A stretch of DNA of 64,000 bases from NCBI GenBank assembly GCA_008364785.1, contig VTTJ01000009.1, forward strand, positions 165,913 through 229,912, given 5' to 3'. This document shows positions 49,302 through 60,040 of the stretch, piece after piece; positions within the stretch are counted from its first letter, which is position 1; each line of letters starts with the position of its first letter. The translations under genes were made by a program, and so were the position numbers. This DNA is from Bacillus sp. BGMRC 2118 (GTDB lineage Bacteria > Bacillota > Bacilli > Bacillales > SA4). The notes under the pieces are model-generated. The model searched no databases and was not told the DNA's origin. It saw nothing but the letters and a program-made list of their open reading frames with translations.

Positions 49302-49324
49302 CTTCCAAACTCCCCTTCACTTCA

Positions 49325-49378
49325 CTTTAGTACCTTAAATGAACGGGGGCCAGGCCCCCATTCCTTTAAAGAGTTAAA
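49325..49378. repeat. Dispersed palindrome, family A copy 4, inside the pur operon
   Basis: Perfect GGGGGCC-A-GGCCCCC at 49345-49359, flanked by imperfect inverted arms (TTTAG...TTAAATGAA on the left, ATTCCTTTAAAG on the right). In the purF-purM gap; no T-run, so it probably does not stop the operon. Confidence 0.75.
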
Positions 49379-49395
49379 TTATTACTGTCATTGCC

Positions 49396-50808
49396 CTAGC
49401 ATTTTAAGTATGGGTGCACAGTATCCGGATAGATTTCAGTTGGATATTTCCCTGTAAAGCAAGCCATACATTGTCCTTTATTTTCATCTGTATCCGGGCG
49501 GCCGATTGCGTTTAACATTCCTTCGTTGCTTAAGAATGAAAGGGAATCAGCCCCGATGATTTCTCTAATTTCCTCAATTGATTTATCTGATGCAATCAAC
49601 TCTTCACTTGTTGATGTATCAATGCCGTAATAACAAGGATTTTTAATAGGTGGTGAACTAATGCGGACGTGTACTTCACTCGCCCCTGCATCGCGGAGCA
49701 TGTTGACAATGCGGCGGCTCGTCGTACCACGCACGATTGAATCATCCACCATGACCACACGCTTTCCTTCTACAATGGCACGTACAGGCGATAGCTTCAT
49801 CTTCACCCCTTGCTCTCGTAATGATTGAGAAGGCTGGATGAATGTTCTTCCAACATATCGATTTTTAATCAATCCGATTTCATACGGAATACTCATCGCT
49901 TCAGCATATCCTATAGCTGCCGAAATACTAGAATCCGGTACACCGATGACTACATCTGCCTCTGCTGGCGCTTCTAATGCTAGCCATCTACCTAAACTTT
50001 TACGTGCACTATGAACATTAATTTTATCTACATTACTATCTGGTCTAGCGAAATATACATATTCCATACTACATATCGCTCTTGCCTGAGTGCCAGCATA
50101 CCGTTCAGTACGAATCCCTTCGTCTGAGATAATGATAAGCTCACCCGGCTCTACTTCTCTCTCGAATTTTGCACCTACTACATCAAAGGCACAAGTCTCA
50201 GAAGCTACTACATACGCTTCTCCTAATCTACCAAGTGAAAGTGGACGCATTCCTAGAGGATCAAGGGCAATCATCATTTCACTTTCTGTCATAATCAGAA
50301 AAGCAAATGCCCCTTTAACCATAGATAGTGCATTTTTCACGCGATCGTTCAACGGTAAATTGCCACCGCGTTTAATTAAATGAGCCAGCACTTCTGTATC
50401 GGACGTTGTTTGAAAAATACTTCCTTGTCCTTCGAGCTGGTGTTTTACAGCGGTCGCATTGACGAGATTTCCGTTATGAGCAAGTGCTAGACTCCCACTT
50501 TGCGAGTTAAATAGAAGTGGTTGCACATTCTCATAACCTCCACCACCTGCAGTTGCATACCGAACATGGCCAATGGCAGCTTTCCCGTAAAAATCCTTCA
50601 TCTCTTCCTGCTTAAACACTTCCGTAACGAGTCCAAGGCCTTTTACCCCGCGCATAACTTCTCCATTTGTTGTCACAATGCCCGCGCCCTCTTGCCCTCT
50701 GTGCTGTAAGCTGTGAAGCCCGTAATACGTAATTTGTGCAGCGTCCGGATGTCCCCAGATCCCGAAAATTCCACACTCTTCATTTAAGCCTCTTATTTCA
50801 GCAAGCAT
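49396..50808 (-). CDS. purF: Amidophosphoribosyltransferase PurF
   Basis: First committed step of purine synthesis, 470 residues. As in B. subtilis, an 11-residue propeptide ([11 protein letters not shown]) is followed by the nucleophile Cys12 in CGIFGIWG, exposed by self-cleavage. Glutaminase motifs [15 protein letters not shown] and [24 protein letters not shown] loop [19 protein letters not shown]; cysteines for the Fe-S cluster near [13 protein letters not shown] and the C-terminus ([10 protein letters not shown]). Start is ATG 50808 with AAAGGAG seven bases upstream; overlaps purL by 16 bases. Confidence 0.98.
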   Translation of the reverse strand: MLAEIRGLNEECGIFGIWGHPDAAQITYYGLHSLQHRGQEGAGIVTTNGEVMRGVKGLGLVTEVFKQEEMKDFYGKAAIGHVRYATAGGGGYENVQPLLFNSQSGSLALAHNGNLVNATAVKHQLEGQGSIFQTTSDTEVLAHLIKRGGNLPLNDRVKNALSMVKGAFAFLIMTESEMMIALDPLGMRPLSLGRLGEAYVVASETCAFDVVGAKFEREVEPGELIIISDEGIRTERYAGTQARAICSMEYVYFARPDSNVDKINVHSARKSLGRWLALEAPAEADVVIGVPDSSISAAIGYAEAMSIPYEIGLIKNRYVGRTFIQPSQSLREQGVKMKLSPVRAIVEGKRVVMVDDSIVRGTTSRRIVNMLRDAGASEVHVRISSPPIKNPCYYGIDTSTSEELIASDKSIEEIREIIGADSLSFLSNEGMLNAIGRPDTDENKGQCMACFTGKYPTEIYPDTVHPYLKC

Positions 50809-53012
50809 GGAATAGCTCCTTTCCAAGCTTCTGTTAACAAATTAACAGAAGTGTTGATGACAGAATCTCCACTAACACGCACGACAAACTTCTCATCATT
50901 TGTCACGTTCCCAACAAGCACTGCATCTGTTACTAACTGCTCAAATTGTTCTTTCTGCTCTGGCTTTACTGACACCACAAATCGTGATTGTGTCTCACTG
51001 AATAAGGCAACCGTTGAACATTCTCCCGAAAGCTCGACATCCACTCCTAATCCAGTTCCGAACACACATTCAGCCATTGCTACACCAAGACCACCTTCTG
51101 ATACATCGTGCGCAGAAGCAACACTACCTGCACGAATTGCCCCAAGAAGTGAAGACTGACGTTCAGCTTCAAACTCCAAATCTAACCCAGGAGCCTTACC
51201 AAAGATACGTCCATATGTTAGCTTCTGTAGTTCACTTCCACCAAATTCAGGCATCGTTTCTCCGATGACGTACACTAAATCTCCCGCCTGCTTAAAGCTT
51301 TGTGTTGTAATATGATCAACATCCTCAATTATCCCTACCATTCCTACTGTTGGAGTCGGGTAAATGGCTGTTCCATTCGTCTCATTGTATAAAGACACAT
51401 TTCCACTAATGACCGGTGCATTCAGCTTCACACAAGCTGCACTCATGCCATCAACTGCTTTTTCTAACTGCCAGAAGATCTCCGGCTTCTCAGGGTTACC
51501 GAAATTCAAGCAATCGGTAATGGCAATCGGTTCAGCTCCTGAACATACCACATTACGTGCTGCTTCACTCACCGCTATTTTCCCGCCCACCTCAGGATCA
51601 AGATAGATATAGCGAGAGTTACAATCTGTCGTCATTGCTAATGCCTTACGAGTACCGCGTATGCGGACAACAGCTGCATCTGATCCCGGTGAAACAACCG
51701 TGTTCGTCCGAACCATATAATCATACTGGTTATACACCCACTCTTTGCTAGCAATGGTTGGCTGAGCTAAAAGCTTCACTAACGTTTCCTGTATATCATC
51801 GACTACTGGGATATCATTTTCCATCGCTTGAAACTCACGATAATAAGCCGGTTCACTCGAAGGCTTGTGATACACTGGTGCGTCTTCAGCTAATGCATCA
51901 ACTGGTACGTTCGCCACCACTTCTCCCAGGTGAACTAAACGAAGCATCTTATCATCTGTTACCACACCAACAGCCACTGCCTCCAGCCCGTATTTCATAA
52001 CAATATCTTGGATTTCCTGTTCTCTTCCTTTTTCCACAACAATTAACATACGCTCTTGTGACTCGGACAGCATCATTTCATAAGCTGTCATGCCTGCTTC
52101 ACGCTGTGGTACTAAATCCAAATTCATCTCAATACCTGATCCAGCTTTACTCGCCATTTCAGCAGAAGAGGAAGTTAAGCCAGCCGCCCCCATATCTTGA
52201 ATGCCAACTAGTGCATCACACTTGACTAATTCCAGACATGCCTCAAGCAAAAGCTTCTCCATAAATGGGTCTCCTACTTGAACAGCCGGACGCTTTTCTT
52301 CAGATGCATCCGATAACTCCTCAGAAGCAAACGTCGCACCGTGAATTCCGTCGCGACCTGTTTTCGCCCCAACATACATCACTGTGTTGCCAACACCTGA
52401 TGCCACACCTTTTTTAATATCCTTATGATCAATTAAACCCACACACATTGCATTTACAAGTGGATTCCCATCATAGGACGGATCAAATTGAATTTCTCCG
52501 CCTACTGTTGGAATACCTACACAGTTCCCATAACCAGCAATACCGGCTACCACATTTTCGAACAAGTATTTCATACGAGGAGATGTTAATTCTCCAAAAC
52601 GTAGTGAATTTAATAATGCAACAGGACGAGCTCCCATTGAGAAAACGTCACGAATAATACCGCCAACTCCTGTCGCTGCCCCTTGGTATGGTTCAATCGC
52701 AGACGGGTGGTTATGACTTTCCATTTTGAACACTACAGCCTGCTCATCACCGATGTCTACAATTCCAGCTCCTTCTCCAGGTCCTTGAAGTACACGCTCA
52801 CCCTTCACCGGAAACTTACGCAAAACAGGCTTTGAGTTTTTATAGCTGCAGTGCTCTGACCACATAACCGAGAACAAGCCTAGTTCTGTGTAATTTGGCA
52901 GGCGCCCTAACGTTTTCTCAATGAGAGAAAACTCCTCGCTACTAAGACCCATTTCTTGATAGATTTTCTCATTTTTAATTTGTTCTGATGTTGGTTCAAG
53001 CAGTAACGACAT
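50793..53012 (-). CDS. purL: Phosphoribosylformylglycinamidine synthase subunit PurL
   Basis: Synthetase subunit of the three-part FGAM synthase, 739 residues, the small Gram-positive form that works with PurS and Pur[96 protein letters not shown] and [20 protein letters not shown] are family motifs. Overlaps purQ by 17 bases and purF by 16. Confidence 0.98.
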   Translation of the reverse strand: MSLLLEPTSEQIKNEKIYQEMGLSSEEFSLIEKTLGRLPNYTELGLFSVMWSEHCSYKNSKPVLRKFPVKGERVLQGPGEGAGIVDIGDEQAVVFKMESHNHPSAIEPYQGAATGVGGIIRDVFSMGARPVALLNSLRFGELTSPRMKYLFENVVAGIAGYGNCVGIPTVGGEIQFDPSYDGNPLVNAMCVGLIDHKDIKKGVASGVGNTVMYVGAKTGRDGIHGATFASEELSDASEEKRPAVQVGDPFMEKLLLEACLELVKCDALVGIQDMGAAGLTSSSAEMASKAGSGIEMNLDLVPQREAGMTAYEMMLSESQERMLIVVEKGREQEIQDIVMKYGLEAVAVGVVTDDKMLRLVHLGEVVANVPVDALAEDAPVYHKPSSEPAYYREFQAMENDIPVVDDIQETLVKLLAQPTIASKEWVYNQYDYMVRTNTVVSPGSDAAVVRIRGTRKALAMTTDCNSRYIYLDPEVGGKIAVSEAARNVVCSGAEPIAITDCLNFGNPEKPEIFWQLEKAVDGMSAACVKLNAPVISGNVSLYNETNGTAIYPTPTVGMVGIIEDVDHITTQSFKQAGDLVYVIGETMPEFGGSELQKLTYGRIFGKAPGLDLEFEAERQSSLLGAIRAGSVASAHDVSEGGLGVAMAECVFGTGLGVDVELSGECSTVALFSETQSRFVVSVKPEQKEQFEQLVTDAVLVGNVTNDEKFVVRVSGDSVINTSVNLLTEAWKGAIPCLLK

Positions 53013-53679
53013 AGTTTTCCCTCCATTGCTTTAACATTGATTGAAATAGTTGAAGTCCATCTGCACTTCCTAACAATGAATCTACCGCTCTCTCAGGGTG
53101 TGGCATCATGCCAAGGACATTACCCTTTTCATTCACAATCCCCGCGATATTTTCTAAGCTCCCGTTAATATCTTCGTTATAAGTGAACACAATTTGCTTG
53201 TTCTCTTTTAATTTAGTTAAAGTTTGCTCATCACAATAGTAGTTTCCTTCTCCATGAGCAACAGGAATTGTGATAACCTCGCCCGCTTCATAACCGGCTG
53301 AGAACATCGTATGGTTGTTTTGAACTACTAGCTCCACCTGTTTACAAATAAACTTTAATTCTTTATTTCGGCGCATTGCACCTGGTAATAAACCCGCTTC
53401 TAGCAAGATTTGAAATCCATTACACACACCTAAAATTGGTTTACCAAGTTCAGCTGCCTTGACCACTTCACTCATGACATTTGAAAATCTTGCAATCGCT
53501 CCAGAACGCAAGTAGTCTCCATATGAAAATCCACCCGGCAAAAGAATCGCATCATAGGAATCTAGTGAAGTTGTGTCATGCCATACATACTCTACCTCTT
53601 CACCTAGTTCATCCTTAATCGCGTGAAACATATCAACATCACAATTGGATCCAGGAAACACTACACATGCAAATTTCAC
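52996..53679 (-). CDS. purQ: FGAM synthase glutaminase subunit PurQ
   Basis: Class I glutamine amidotransferase that feeds ammonia to PurL, 227 residues. [34 protein letters not shown], nucleophile Cys in [20 protein letters not shown] (about 86), and the His-Glu pair in [14 protein letters not shown] near the C-terminus. Overlaps purS by four bases. Confidence 0.98.
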   Translation of the reverse strand: MKFACVVFPGSNCDVDMFHAIKDELGEEVEYVWHDTTSLDSYDAILLPGGFSYGDYLRSGAIARFSNVMSEVVKAAELGKPILGVCNGFQILLEAGLLPGAMRRNKELKFICKQVELVVQNNHTMFSAGYEAGEVITIPVAHGEGNYYCDEQTLTKLKENKQIVFTYNEDINGSLENIAGIVNEKGNVLGMMPHPERAVDSLLGSADGLQLFQSMLKQWRENYVVTA

Positions 53680-53930
53680 TGAGGAACGACCTCCTCTAAC
53701 TCATACGTAAAGTCTTCAATTACTGTGTTTGCTAAAAGTCGTTCACACATTTCTTTCACCAGCTCATCAATTGGACGTTCACTCTTTTCGATTGTTAACT
53801 CAAGAAACTTCCCAATACGTACGTCTTGAACTTCAGTATACGATAAACTATGAAGCGATCCTTTTACTGCTGTTCCCTGTGGGTCTAACACACTCTCGCG
53901 TAATGTAACGAAAACCTTTACTTTGTACAT
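53676..53930 (-). CDS. purS: FGAM synthase subunit PurS
   Basis: Small 84-residue subunit that bridges PurQ and PurL and helps form the ammonia path. [32 protein letters not shown] and the [17 protein letters not shown] end are typical. Overlaps purC by 13 bases and purQ by four. Confidence 0.97.
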   Translation of the reverse strand: MYKVKVFVTLRESVLDPQGTAVKGSLHSLSYTEVQDVRIGKFLELTIEKSERPIDELVKEMCERLLANTVIEDFTYELEEVVPQ

Positions 53931-54640
53931 GATGATCCCCCTAAACGTTCTAGTATTTGTTCATATGCCTCGGTTAAGCTCCCTAATCCTCTTCTGAATA
54001 CATCCTTATCAAGCTTCTCATTTGTTTCCTTATCCCATAACCGGCATGTATCTGGTGAGATTTCATCAGCTAGTAGGACTGTGCCGTCATTGGTTATTCC
54101 AAACTCTAACTTGAAATCTATTAATCTTATATTTTTCTCATCAAAAAACGGAGTCAGTACTTCATTAATTTCAAGTGCCTTCTGCTTCATTTCATTTACT
54201 TGTAAAACAGATGCTAACTGCAGAATTTTAACGTGATCTTCATTGATAAGTGGATCACCCAACTCATCATTTTTGTAATACAGTTCAATAATAGGAGAAG
54301 CGAGTGGAATTCCTTCCTCTATGCCTAAGCGCTTTGCTAATGAACCCGCTGCTACATTTCGCACGACGACTTCAATGGGAATAATCGAAACTTGCTTCAC
54401 AAGCTGCTCTGTTTCCGAAATCCTTCTTACTAAATGAGTATCAATTCCCTTGTCATGAAGCATTTCAAAAAGCAAACAGGAAATGGTGTTATTCAATCTC
54501 CCTTTCCCTGAAATCGTCGCCTTCTTTTCACCGTTAAAAGCTGTTGCAGAGTCCTTATACTCAACCCAAACTATACCGTCATCATTTGTTGCATAAATTC
54601 GTTTTGCTTTTCCCTCATATAGCAAGCCCAGCTTCTCCAT
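53918..54640 (-). CDS. purC: SAICAR synthetase PurC
   Basis: Adds aspartate to CAIR, 240 residues. [78 protein letters not shown] and DEISPDTCRLWD are the SAICAR synthetase signatures. Lies ten bases after purB. Confidence 0.98.
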   Translation of the reverse strand: MEKLGLLYEGKAKRIYATNDDGIVWVEYKDSATAFNGEKKATISGKGRLNNTISCLLFEMLHDKGIDTHLVRRISETEQLVKQVSIIPIEVVVRNVAAGSLAKRLGIEEGIPLASPIIELYYKNDELGDPLINEDHVKILQLASVLQVNEMKQKALEINEVLTPFFDEKNIRLIDFKLEFGITNDGTVLLADEISPDTCRLWDKETNEKLDKDVFRRGLGSLTEAYEQILERLGGSSCTK

Positions 54641-54650
54641 TTTTCTCCCC

Positions 54651-55943
54651 CTACAATCCTACTTGTTCAAAAATAGTATCTACCCCTGAAAGGTGGTAGC
54701 TATAATCAAAGCAATCATCGATTTGTGCAGGTGATAATCTTGATGTAATCTTCTCTTCTCCTAACACAAGCTCCTTAAACGACATTTGCTTTTCCCATGC
54801 TTCCATCGCCTTCGGTTGAACGGTGTCATATGCTTCTTCTCTAGACATGCCAGCATCAATTAAAGCTAAAAGCACACGCTGTGAGTAAATTAAGCCAAAC
54901 GTGCGATCCATATTGCGCTTCATGTTATCTTCAAACACCGTTAGGTTTTTCACGATATTTCCGAAACGATTCAACATGTAGTTCAGTAAAATCGTCGAAT
55001 CAGGCAAGATAATCCGTTCAGCAGAAGAGTGAGAGATATCACGTTCATGCCATAATGAAACATTTTCATAAGCTGTTACCATGTGACCACGGATAACACG
55101 TGCAAGACCTGTCATATTCTCAGACCCAATCGGGTTTCTTTTATGCGGCATGGCAGAAGATCCCTTTTGACCTTTTGCAAAAAATTCTTCCACCTCACGC
55201 GTTTCACTCTTTTGTAAGCCGCGTACTTCTGTTGCAAACTTTTCAATCGAAGTTGCGATGAGTGCTATTGTAGATACATAGTGAGCATGACGGTCACGTT
55301 GAAGCGTTTGTGTTGAAATTGGTGCTGCTTTTAATCCGAGCTTTTCACATACATACTTCTCAACGAACGGGTTAATGTTGGCATATGTTCCAACTGCACC
55401 AGACATTTTACCGAATTCGATTCCATTTGCTGCTGCTTCAAATCGTACTAGATTACGTTTCATTTCCTCATACCAAAGGGCCAGTTTTAAGCCAAATGTT
55501 GTCGGTTCAGCATGAACACCGTGCGTGCGTCCCATCATCACTGTGTATTTATGTTCAAGTGCTTTATTTTTTAGAATCTCGATAAAGTTATGTAAATCTT
55601 TTCGCAGGATATCATTCGCTTGCTTCAATAGATAAGAAAGGGCCGTATCAACGACATCTGTAGACGTTAATCCATAGTGAACCCACTTTTTCTCTTCACC
55701 AAGCGTTTCTGAAACAGCACGGGTAAATGCAACCACGTCATGTCTCGTTTCTTCTTCTATTTCTAAAATACGACTTACGTTAAAGGATGCATTTTGACGA
55801 ATACGTGCTACATCCTCTTTAGGAATGTCACCAAGCTCAGCCCAAGCCTCACATGCTAATATTTCTACTTCTAGCCATGCATTGTATTTATTCTCATCTG
55901 TCCAAATGGACCCCATTTCTTCTCTTGTGTAACGTTCAATCAT
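54651..55943 (-). CDS. purB: Adenylosuccinate lyase PurB
   Basis: Fumarase/aspartase-superfamily lyase acting twice, on SAICAR and on adenylosuccinate; 430 residues. Conserved His in [39 protein letters not shown], and the flexible signature loop [20 protein letters not shown]. Overlaps purK by four bases. Confidence 0.98.
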   Translation of the reverse strand: MIERYTREEMGSIWTDENKYNAWLEVEILACEAWAELGDIPKEDVARIRQNASFNVSRILEIEEETRHDVVAFTRAVSETLGEEKKWVHYGLTSTDVVDTALSYLLKQANDILRKDLHNFIEILKNKALEHKYTVMMGRTHGVHAEPTTFGLKLALWYEEMKRNLVRFEAAANGIEFGKMSGAVGTYANINPFVEKYVCEKLGLKAAPISTQTLQRDRHAHYVSTIALIATSIEKFATEVRGLQKSETREVEEFFAKGQKGSSAMPHKRNPIGSENMTGLARVIRGHMVTAYENVSLWHERDISHSSAERIILPDSTILLNYMLNRFGNIVKNLTVFEDNMKRNMDRTFGLIYSQRVLLALIDAGMSREEAYDTVQPKAMEAWEKQMSFKELVLGEEKITSRLSPAQIDDCFDYSYHLSGVDTIFEQVGL

Positions 55944-57091
55944 GATTGTACCTCCGTCTTGTATTCATTCCATATTGGCAATGCATCAATTGTTTCAAGT
56001 ATTTCTTCTACACTTTGGCCTATAAAGGTAATGTGCCCCATTTTCCGCTTTATCTTCGCTTCTTTCTTTCCATAAAGGTGGAGCTTTCCTGTCTTTAAGA
56101 GCTCAATATTATCTAACGTAATGCCTATATGCTCTCCTAATAGATTGACCATTACAACAGGCGAAAGCAGCTTTGTTCCTCCAAGAGGCAGATTGCATAT
56201 TGCACGTATATGCTGTTCGAATTGAGATGTCTCACATGCTTCAATGGAATAATGTCCCGAGTTATGAGGTCTGGGAGCTAGCTCATTTACGAATATGTCA
56301 CCATTCACTAAAAACATTTCAACGGCTAACGTTCCAACTAAGTTCAGTCCTTCTGCAATCTCCTTCGCGCATAACATTGCTCTTTCATTTACAGATTGAT
56401 CTACTCTGGCTGGCACAATTGTTTTATGAAGTATATTTTCCATATGGATATTTTCAGCTAAAGGTAAAAATGTGATTTCTCCTTTCGCACTTCTTGAGAC
56501 AATGACAGAAAGCTCTTTTTCAAACGGTACAAATCCTTCGACGATACATTTGTCACTTAGTAACAAGTCGTATGCTTTCTCAATATCCCGGTAATTTCGA
56601 ACCACGACTTGCCCTTTCCCGTCATAGCCGCCCAAACATGTCTTTACAACACATGGCAATCCAATCTGAACAACAGCCTCTTCTAGTTCTGTTTCTGTTT
56701 TTACTATTTTATAAGGCGCAACAGGAACTCCTAATCTCGTAATCTCTCTTTTTTCAATTTCACGATCTTGTGTAATTCTTAAAAGCTCCGAGCCTTGAGG
56801 CAAATATGTATTCTCCAGTAGCCACACCAATGCTTCATGGTCGATATTTTCAAATTCATATGTAATCACATCACTTACTGAAGCTAGCTTTCGAATTGCA
56901 TCCATGTCATGATAATGTGCTTTAATTTCAATATCTGCTACTTGGCCGCACGGGCTGTCAGCAGCAGGATCTAATACCGCAATACGATATCCCATTTCCT
57001 TCGCCGCAATAGCCATCATTCTGCCTAGCTGACCGCCGCCGATAATTCCAATTACACTTCCCGGTAAAATTGTTTTATACAAGCTGATCAC
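55940..57091 (-). CDS. purK: N5-carboxyaminoimidazole ribonucleotide synthetase PurK
   Basis: ATP-grasp enzyme making N5-CAIR from AIR and bicarbonate, 383 residues. [85 protein letters not shown]. Start is GTG 57091, overlapping the purE stop by 17 bases; the ribosome site (GGAAA) is weak, so translation is probably coupled to purE. Confidence 0.97.
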   Translation of the reverse strand: MISLYKTILPGSVIGIIGGGQLGRMMAIAAKEMGYRIAVLDPAADSPCGQVADIEIKAHYHDMDAIRKLASVSDVITYEFENIDHEALVWLLENTYLPQGSELLRITQDREIEKREITRLGVPVAPYKIVKTETELEEAVVQIGLPCVVKTCLGGYDGKGQVVVRNYRDIEKAYDLLLSDKCIVEGFVPFEKELSVIVSRSAKGEITFLPLAENIHMENILHKTIVPARVDQSVNERAMLCAKEIAEGLNLVGTLAVEMFLVNGDIFVNELAPRPHNSGHYSIEACETSQFEQHIRAICNLPLGGTKLLSPVVMVNLLGEHIGITLDNIELLKTGKLHLYGKKEAKIKRKMGHITFIGQSVEEILETIDALPIWNEYKTEVQS

Positions 57092-57563
57092 TCATTTCCA
57101 TTGCTATTTGCTTCATCTGTTCTCGTTTAGTTCCTAATCTTCTTTCAATCTCTTCATTCTCTATACTTAAAATTTGTGCTGCTAAAAGCCCGGCATTTGT
57201 TGCCCCAGCTTTCCCTATTGCTACAGTTGCAACCGGAATTCCACCTGGCATTTGAACGATAGAATATAAGGAATCAACACCATTTAACGCCTTTGACTGA
57301 ATTGGAACGCCAATAACTGGTAATGTTGTTTTCGCAGCGACCATTCCTGGTAGATGGGCTGCTCCTCCCGCTCCCGCAACAATTACCTTCAAGCCCCTGT
57401 TTCTTGCAGACTCTGCATATACAAACATTTCATCTGGAGTTCGATGTGCAGAAACCACTTTCTTTTCATATGAAATTTCAAGCTCATCTAATATGTCACA
57501 CGTTTGTTTCATCGTCTCCCAATCAGAGCTGCTTCCCATAATGACACCAACAACTGGATTCAT
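57075..57563 (-). CDS. purE: N5-CAIR mutase PurE
   Basis: Catalytic subunit that rearranges N5-CAIR to CAIR, 162 residues as in B. subtilis. [20 protein letters not shown], the [18 protein letters not shown] loop with the catalytic His, [20 protein letters not shown] and [20 protein letters not shown]. Start is ATG 57563 behind AAGGAGGAG. First gene of the operon, read after the guanine riboswitch and a 100-bp inverted-repeat element. Confidence 0.98.
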   Translation of the reverse strand: MNPVVGVIMGSSSDWETMKQTCDILDELEISYEKKVVSAHRTPDEMFVYAESARNRGLKVIVAGAGGAAHLPGMVAAKTTLPVIGVPIQSKALNGVDSLYSIVQMPGGIPVATVAIGKAGATNAGLLAAQILSIENEEIERRLGTKREQMKQIAMEMSDQLV

Positions 57564-57584
57564 ACTAACTCCTCCTTCACATAA

Positions 57585-57687
57585 GGGCTGTTTTCGCATA
57601 GATTGCTGTACAATTTTAAATGGCCTCATAAGTCAAAAATATCCCTGTACACGAGATTAATACCGACAATGGTTACGAAAAGAGCCC
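57585..57687. repeat. MITE-like inverted-repeat element in the pur leader
   Basis: GGGCTGTTTTCG (57585-57596) and CGAAAAGAGCCC (57676-57687) are inverted repeats with one mismatch, 103 bp end to end, no frame between. It fills the space between the riboswitch terminator and the purE ribosome site. The ends resemble those at 40105-40252. Confidence 0.5.
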
Positions 57688-57691
57688 ACAT

Positions 57692-57742
57692 AAAAATGCC
57701 CGTGCAGAAGTCTCCCTATTAAGAGAAAGCAACTACACGGGC
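57692..57742 (-). terminator. Riboswitch-controlled terminator of the pur operon
   Basis: GCCCGTG (57742-57736 read on the minus strand) pairs with CACGGGC (57704-57698), with a long partly paired loop and then ATTTTTAT. It follows the guanine aptamer and is the off-state expression platform. Confidence 0.85.
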
Positions 57743-57771
57743 AATTAAAGACAGGTACACCCATCACTTTC

Positions 57772-57840
57772 CCTCATAGTCCAGCAGTTTACGGTTGCTG
57801 GGTAGAAACTTATGGGCCATATTCCCAAGATTATATGAGG
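57772..57840 (-). promoter_or_regulatory. Purine (guanine-type) riboswitch aptamer
   Basis: On the minus strand P1 is CCTCATA...TATGAGG (57840-57834 with 57778-57772). Inside are the P2 arm with ATAATCTTGGGAATATGGCC and the P3 arm with ACCCAGCAACCGTAAACTGC, both with the loop sequences of the purine aptamer. The base that pairs with the ligand, in GGACTATGAGG, is C, so the ligand is guanine/hypoxanthine rather than adenine. Binding favours the downstream terminator and shuts off purE-D. Confidence 0.93.
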
Positions 57841-57884
57841 CAAACAACGATTACGTATCCATATTTATTCATTCATCTATCATT

Positions 57885-57913
57885 ATGATAACAGTATATG
57901 GTAAAGCGCGCAA
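57885..57913 (-). promoter_or_regulatory. Promoter of the pur operon
   Basis: TTGCGC (57913-57908), a 17-base spacer and extended -10 TGTTATCAT with hexamer TATCAT (57890-57885). It lies 45 bp ahead of the aptamer and directly follows the PurR boxes. Confidence 0.7.
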
Positions 57914-57917
57914 CACT

Positions 57918-57961
57918 AAATTCGAACGTTTTAAAAATTTATTACATTAATGTTCGTCTTT
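57918..57961. promoter_or_regulatory. Paired PurR boxes
   Basis: AAATTCGAACGTT (57918-57930, plus) and AAAGACGAACATT (57961-57949, minus) match AWWWCCGAACWWT in about 10-11 of 13 positions. They face each other as the two arms bound by the PurR dimer upstream of the -35. One box covers the stop codon of yebG. PRPP would relieve repression. Confidence 0.75.
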
Positions 57962-58162
57962 TATCAACTTTCCTTCAAATACAATCGTTCGTCCACATGG
58001 TTCTACATCTTTTACTCCATTTATGACAACCTCTTGAAAGATAGGCTCTTCCATTCGCCTAACGGGTGTGTATCCTTCCTTCTTCATTCGATCTAAACAA
58101 GATTCAATTGATTCATGTTCCTCTACGTAAAACTTCATTTTGGCTGGTCTATTAGTCGGCAT
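57947..58162 (-). CDS. yebG: NETI-motif protein YebG
   Basis: 71-residue protein of the NETI family: [32 protein letters not shown], and the end [14 protein letters not shown]. Function unknown; it sits just before purE in many Bacillus genomes, as here. Start is ATG 58162 with GGGAAG eight bases upstream, overlapping yebE by 11 bases. Its 3' end lies over a PurBox of the next operon. Confidence 0.9.
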   Translation of the reverse strand: MPTNRPAKMKFYVEEHESIESCLDRMKKEGYTPVRRMEEPIFQEVVINGVKDVEPCGRTIVFEGKLIKDEH

Positions 58163-58700
58163 TTTCTAACTTCCCTTTCCTCACACTTTTTATCCAGAAC
58201 CCTCCGTGTATGGACTTCGGTTCATATGAAATAATAAATGCACCTGGATCTAGGTCCTTTATCGTCTTATATAATAAAAGCTCATACTTTCTGGGAGTCA
58301 AAATTTGAAGAGACATTCTGTTTCCTTCCAGACCATGCGCTTCCCATGTTGTCACTCCATACCCTTTTTCGCGTAATGATTTTGGCAAATCCTGGTCATA
58401 TTCCTTCGTAATCACATTCACTGTAATATAACCTAACGCAAGCTTTTCCTCAAGCTTCATTCCTACTAACACACCTATCCCATAACCAACCGCATAGGCA
58501 ATTAAATTTTCAATCTTATTCAAATTATCTAAGACTAATCCAAGTCCTACTACATAAATGACAACCTCAATCATACTTAAACCTGCCGCTAGGTACCGTT
58601 GCCCCTTTAGTGTAAGAATCATTCGAATTGTAAAAAACGAAACGTATACAATATTAATTAATAAAATAATGACAATCATACCTAATCCAGTCGATAGCAT
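58152..58700 (-). CDS. yebE: UPF0316/DUF2179 membrane protein YebE
   Basis: 182-residue membrane protein with three TMs in the first half ([58 protein letters not shown]), then a cytoplasmic DUF2179-type domain ([20 protein letters not shown], ending in [11 protein letters not shown]). Function unknown. Strong site AAGGAGG before ATG 58700. Operon with yebG. Confidence 0.92.
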   Translation of the reverse strand: MLSTGLGMIVIILLINIVYVSFFTIRMILTLKGQRYLAAGLSMIEVVIYVVGLGLVLDNLNKIENLIAYAVGYGIGVLVGMKLEEKLALGYITVNVITKEYDQDLPKSLREKGYGVTTWEAHGLEGNRMSLQILTPRKYELLLYKTIKDLDPGAFIISYEPKSIHGGFWIKSVRKGKLENAD

Positions 58701-58805
58701 CTAATGCCTCCTTTTTTTACTTAACGTTATAGGCACAACCATTTTCCTGCTTCATACACTATTACAAAAACAGAGTATTTTTTAGTAAATGGAGGCGTTA
58801 CAGTG

Positions 58806-59240
58806 ATGAATAACCCCTACTTAAAAGATTTTTCCAAAATGAAAGATCAATTTAAAGGATTTTTTGGAGATGAATTTTGGGGCAATTTTGATCATCTTCT
58901 TCAAAATCAATATACACAACATAACTTATATCAATCAGAAAATGAATTACTTTGTATTATTAACATACCTGGCATCAAAAATATTGAATCCTTAGATGTT
59001 TTCGTTCATCAAAACAAAATAGAAGTTGATGGTACAATTAACCTTACCTACAAAGGCTTCAAACTTCTTCATGAGGGAATTATGCACGGCCCTTTTAAAC
59101 GGGAGATTGATCTGCCCTTTAATGTGCGCAGCGATAAAGTATATGCTCATTATGAGAACGGGCTACTAATCATCCACCTACATCGCCAAATTCCTAACGA
59201 TCATAATAAAAGCAAAGTTTCTGTAAAAATTCATGAGTAA
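58806..59240 (+). CDS. Hsp20/alpha-crystallin-like protein
   Basis: About 144 residues with an alpha-crystallin-type beta domain from about 40: ENELLCIINIPGIKNIESLD (the usual IPGxxxxD strand), HGPFKREIDLPFNVRSDKVY and YENGLLIIHLHRQ, the counterpart of GxL. N-terminal helix-rich tail FSKMKDQFKGFFGDEFWGNF. In Bacillus such divergent Hsp20 proteins include spore-coat members (CotM/CotP type); no sporulation promoter was found. Start ambiguous: GTG 58803 (eight bases from GGAGG) or ATG 58806. Confidence 0.85.
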   Translation: MNNPYLKDFSKMKDQFKGFFGDEFWGNFDHLLQNQYTQHNLYQSENELLCIINIPGIKNIESLDVFVHQNKIEVDGTINLTYKGFKLLHEGIMHGPFKREIDLPFNVRSDKVYAHYENGLLIIHLHRQIPNDHNKSKVSVKIHE

Positions 59241-59389
59241 AGGGCATGCCTAAAAACCTACTACCACTGTAAGTCACCTGTTAAACGAAAAATGACAAGT
59301 TATTTCTACTATTATTTGTAATTTCTCGTGTCACATACGTAACTTCCTTTCCTTCTTTACGTCTAAAATAATAAAGGGGGAAATTACGT

Positions 59390-59938
59390 ATGAAGAAACC
59401 CGCTATCATTGTAGCATTTTTAACCTTTCTTCTATCACTGACACTCTTCACTCCGAGTCAATCCTTTGCCTGTTCATGTATGGCTCCTGGTACAGTGGAA
59501 GAAGAATTTAATAGAGCAAATTCCGTCTTTTCAGGTAAGGTGATTCGAATAGAGGAAAACAGTTCCTCTCCAGACAACCTTACACCAATAAAGGTTGTTT
59601 TTGAAGTGAAGAACACGTGGAAAGGGACGCAGGATTCAGAAGTAGCCGTTTATACGGGAACTGATTCAGCAAGTTGCGGATATTCCTTTGTTCAAGGAAA
59701 GAAGTATTTGGTCTATGCCAGTGAATCAGATGGACATATGACAACATCTCTATGCTCCATTACAAAGCCTTTAGCAGCCGCAGATGAAGACTTATCGATA
59801 TTAAAAGATGGTGAAAAACCAACGAACATCACCAAAGTGCCCGAGCAAACAAATTCAGGTGTTACTTGGATCATTCTAGCCTGTTTATTAATAGCTGCGA
59901 TTAGCTATTCTATTATGAGAGTTATGAAGAAAGAGTAA
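59390..59938 (+). CDS. TIMP-like surface protein with C-terminal membrane anchor
   Basis: 182-residue exported protein. Signal peptide ending SQSFA, cleaved before CSCMAPGTVEEEF, so mature Cys1-Ser-Cys would form the N-terminus. This Cys-x-Cys start, plus VFSGKVIRI, FEVKNTWKG, CGYSFVQGKKYLVYAS and a later Cys in SLCSITKPL, is the netrin/TIMP-like (NTR) pattern. C-terminal TM WIILACLLIAAISYSIMRVM anchors it outside. In animals the fold inhibits metalloproteases; the role of the bacterial members is unknown. Start is ATG 59390 behind AAAGGGGGAAA. Own terminator. Confidence 0.85.
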   Translation: MKKPAIIVAFLTFLLSLTLFTPSQSFACSCMAPGTVEEEFNRANSVFSGKVIRIEENSSSPDNLTPIKVVFEVKNTWKGTQDSEVAVYTGTDSASCGYSFVQGKKYLVYASESDGHMTTSLCSITKPLAAADEDLSILKDGEKPTNITKVPEQTNSGVTWIILACLLIAAISYSIMRVMKKE

Positions 59939-59961
59939 CCTCTACGAAGTTACTCTTTTTA
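59932..59961 (+). terminator. Rho-independent terminator of the TIMP-like gene
   Basis: AGAGTAAC (59932-59939) pairs with GTTACTCT (59949-59956), and TTTTATTTT follows. The stem overlaps the stop codon. Confidence 0.88.
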
Positions 59962-60040
59962 TTTTATCTCATTTCGTAACTCTATTCTTCCTTTGACGAA
60001 ACCATTAAATTGAACGTGTTATTCTCTTTTCAACATATTT

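Noticed and set aside
57772..57840. Adenine rather than guanine riboswitch
   Set aside because: The ligand-pairing base in GGACTATGAGG is C, not T, which selects guanine-type ligands.
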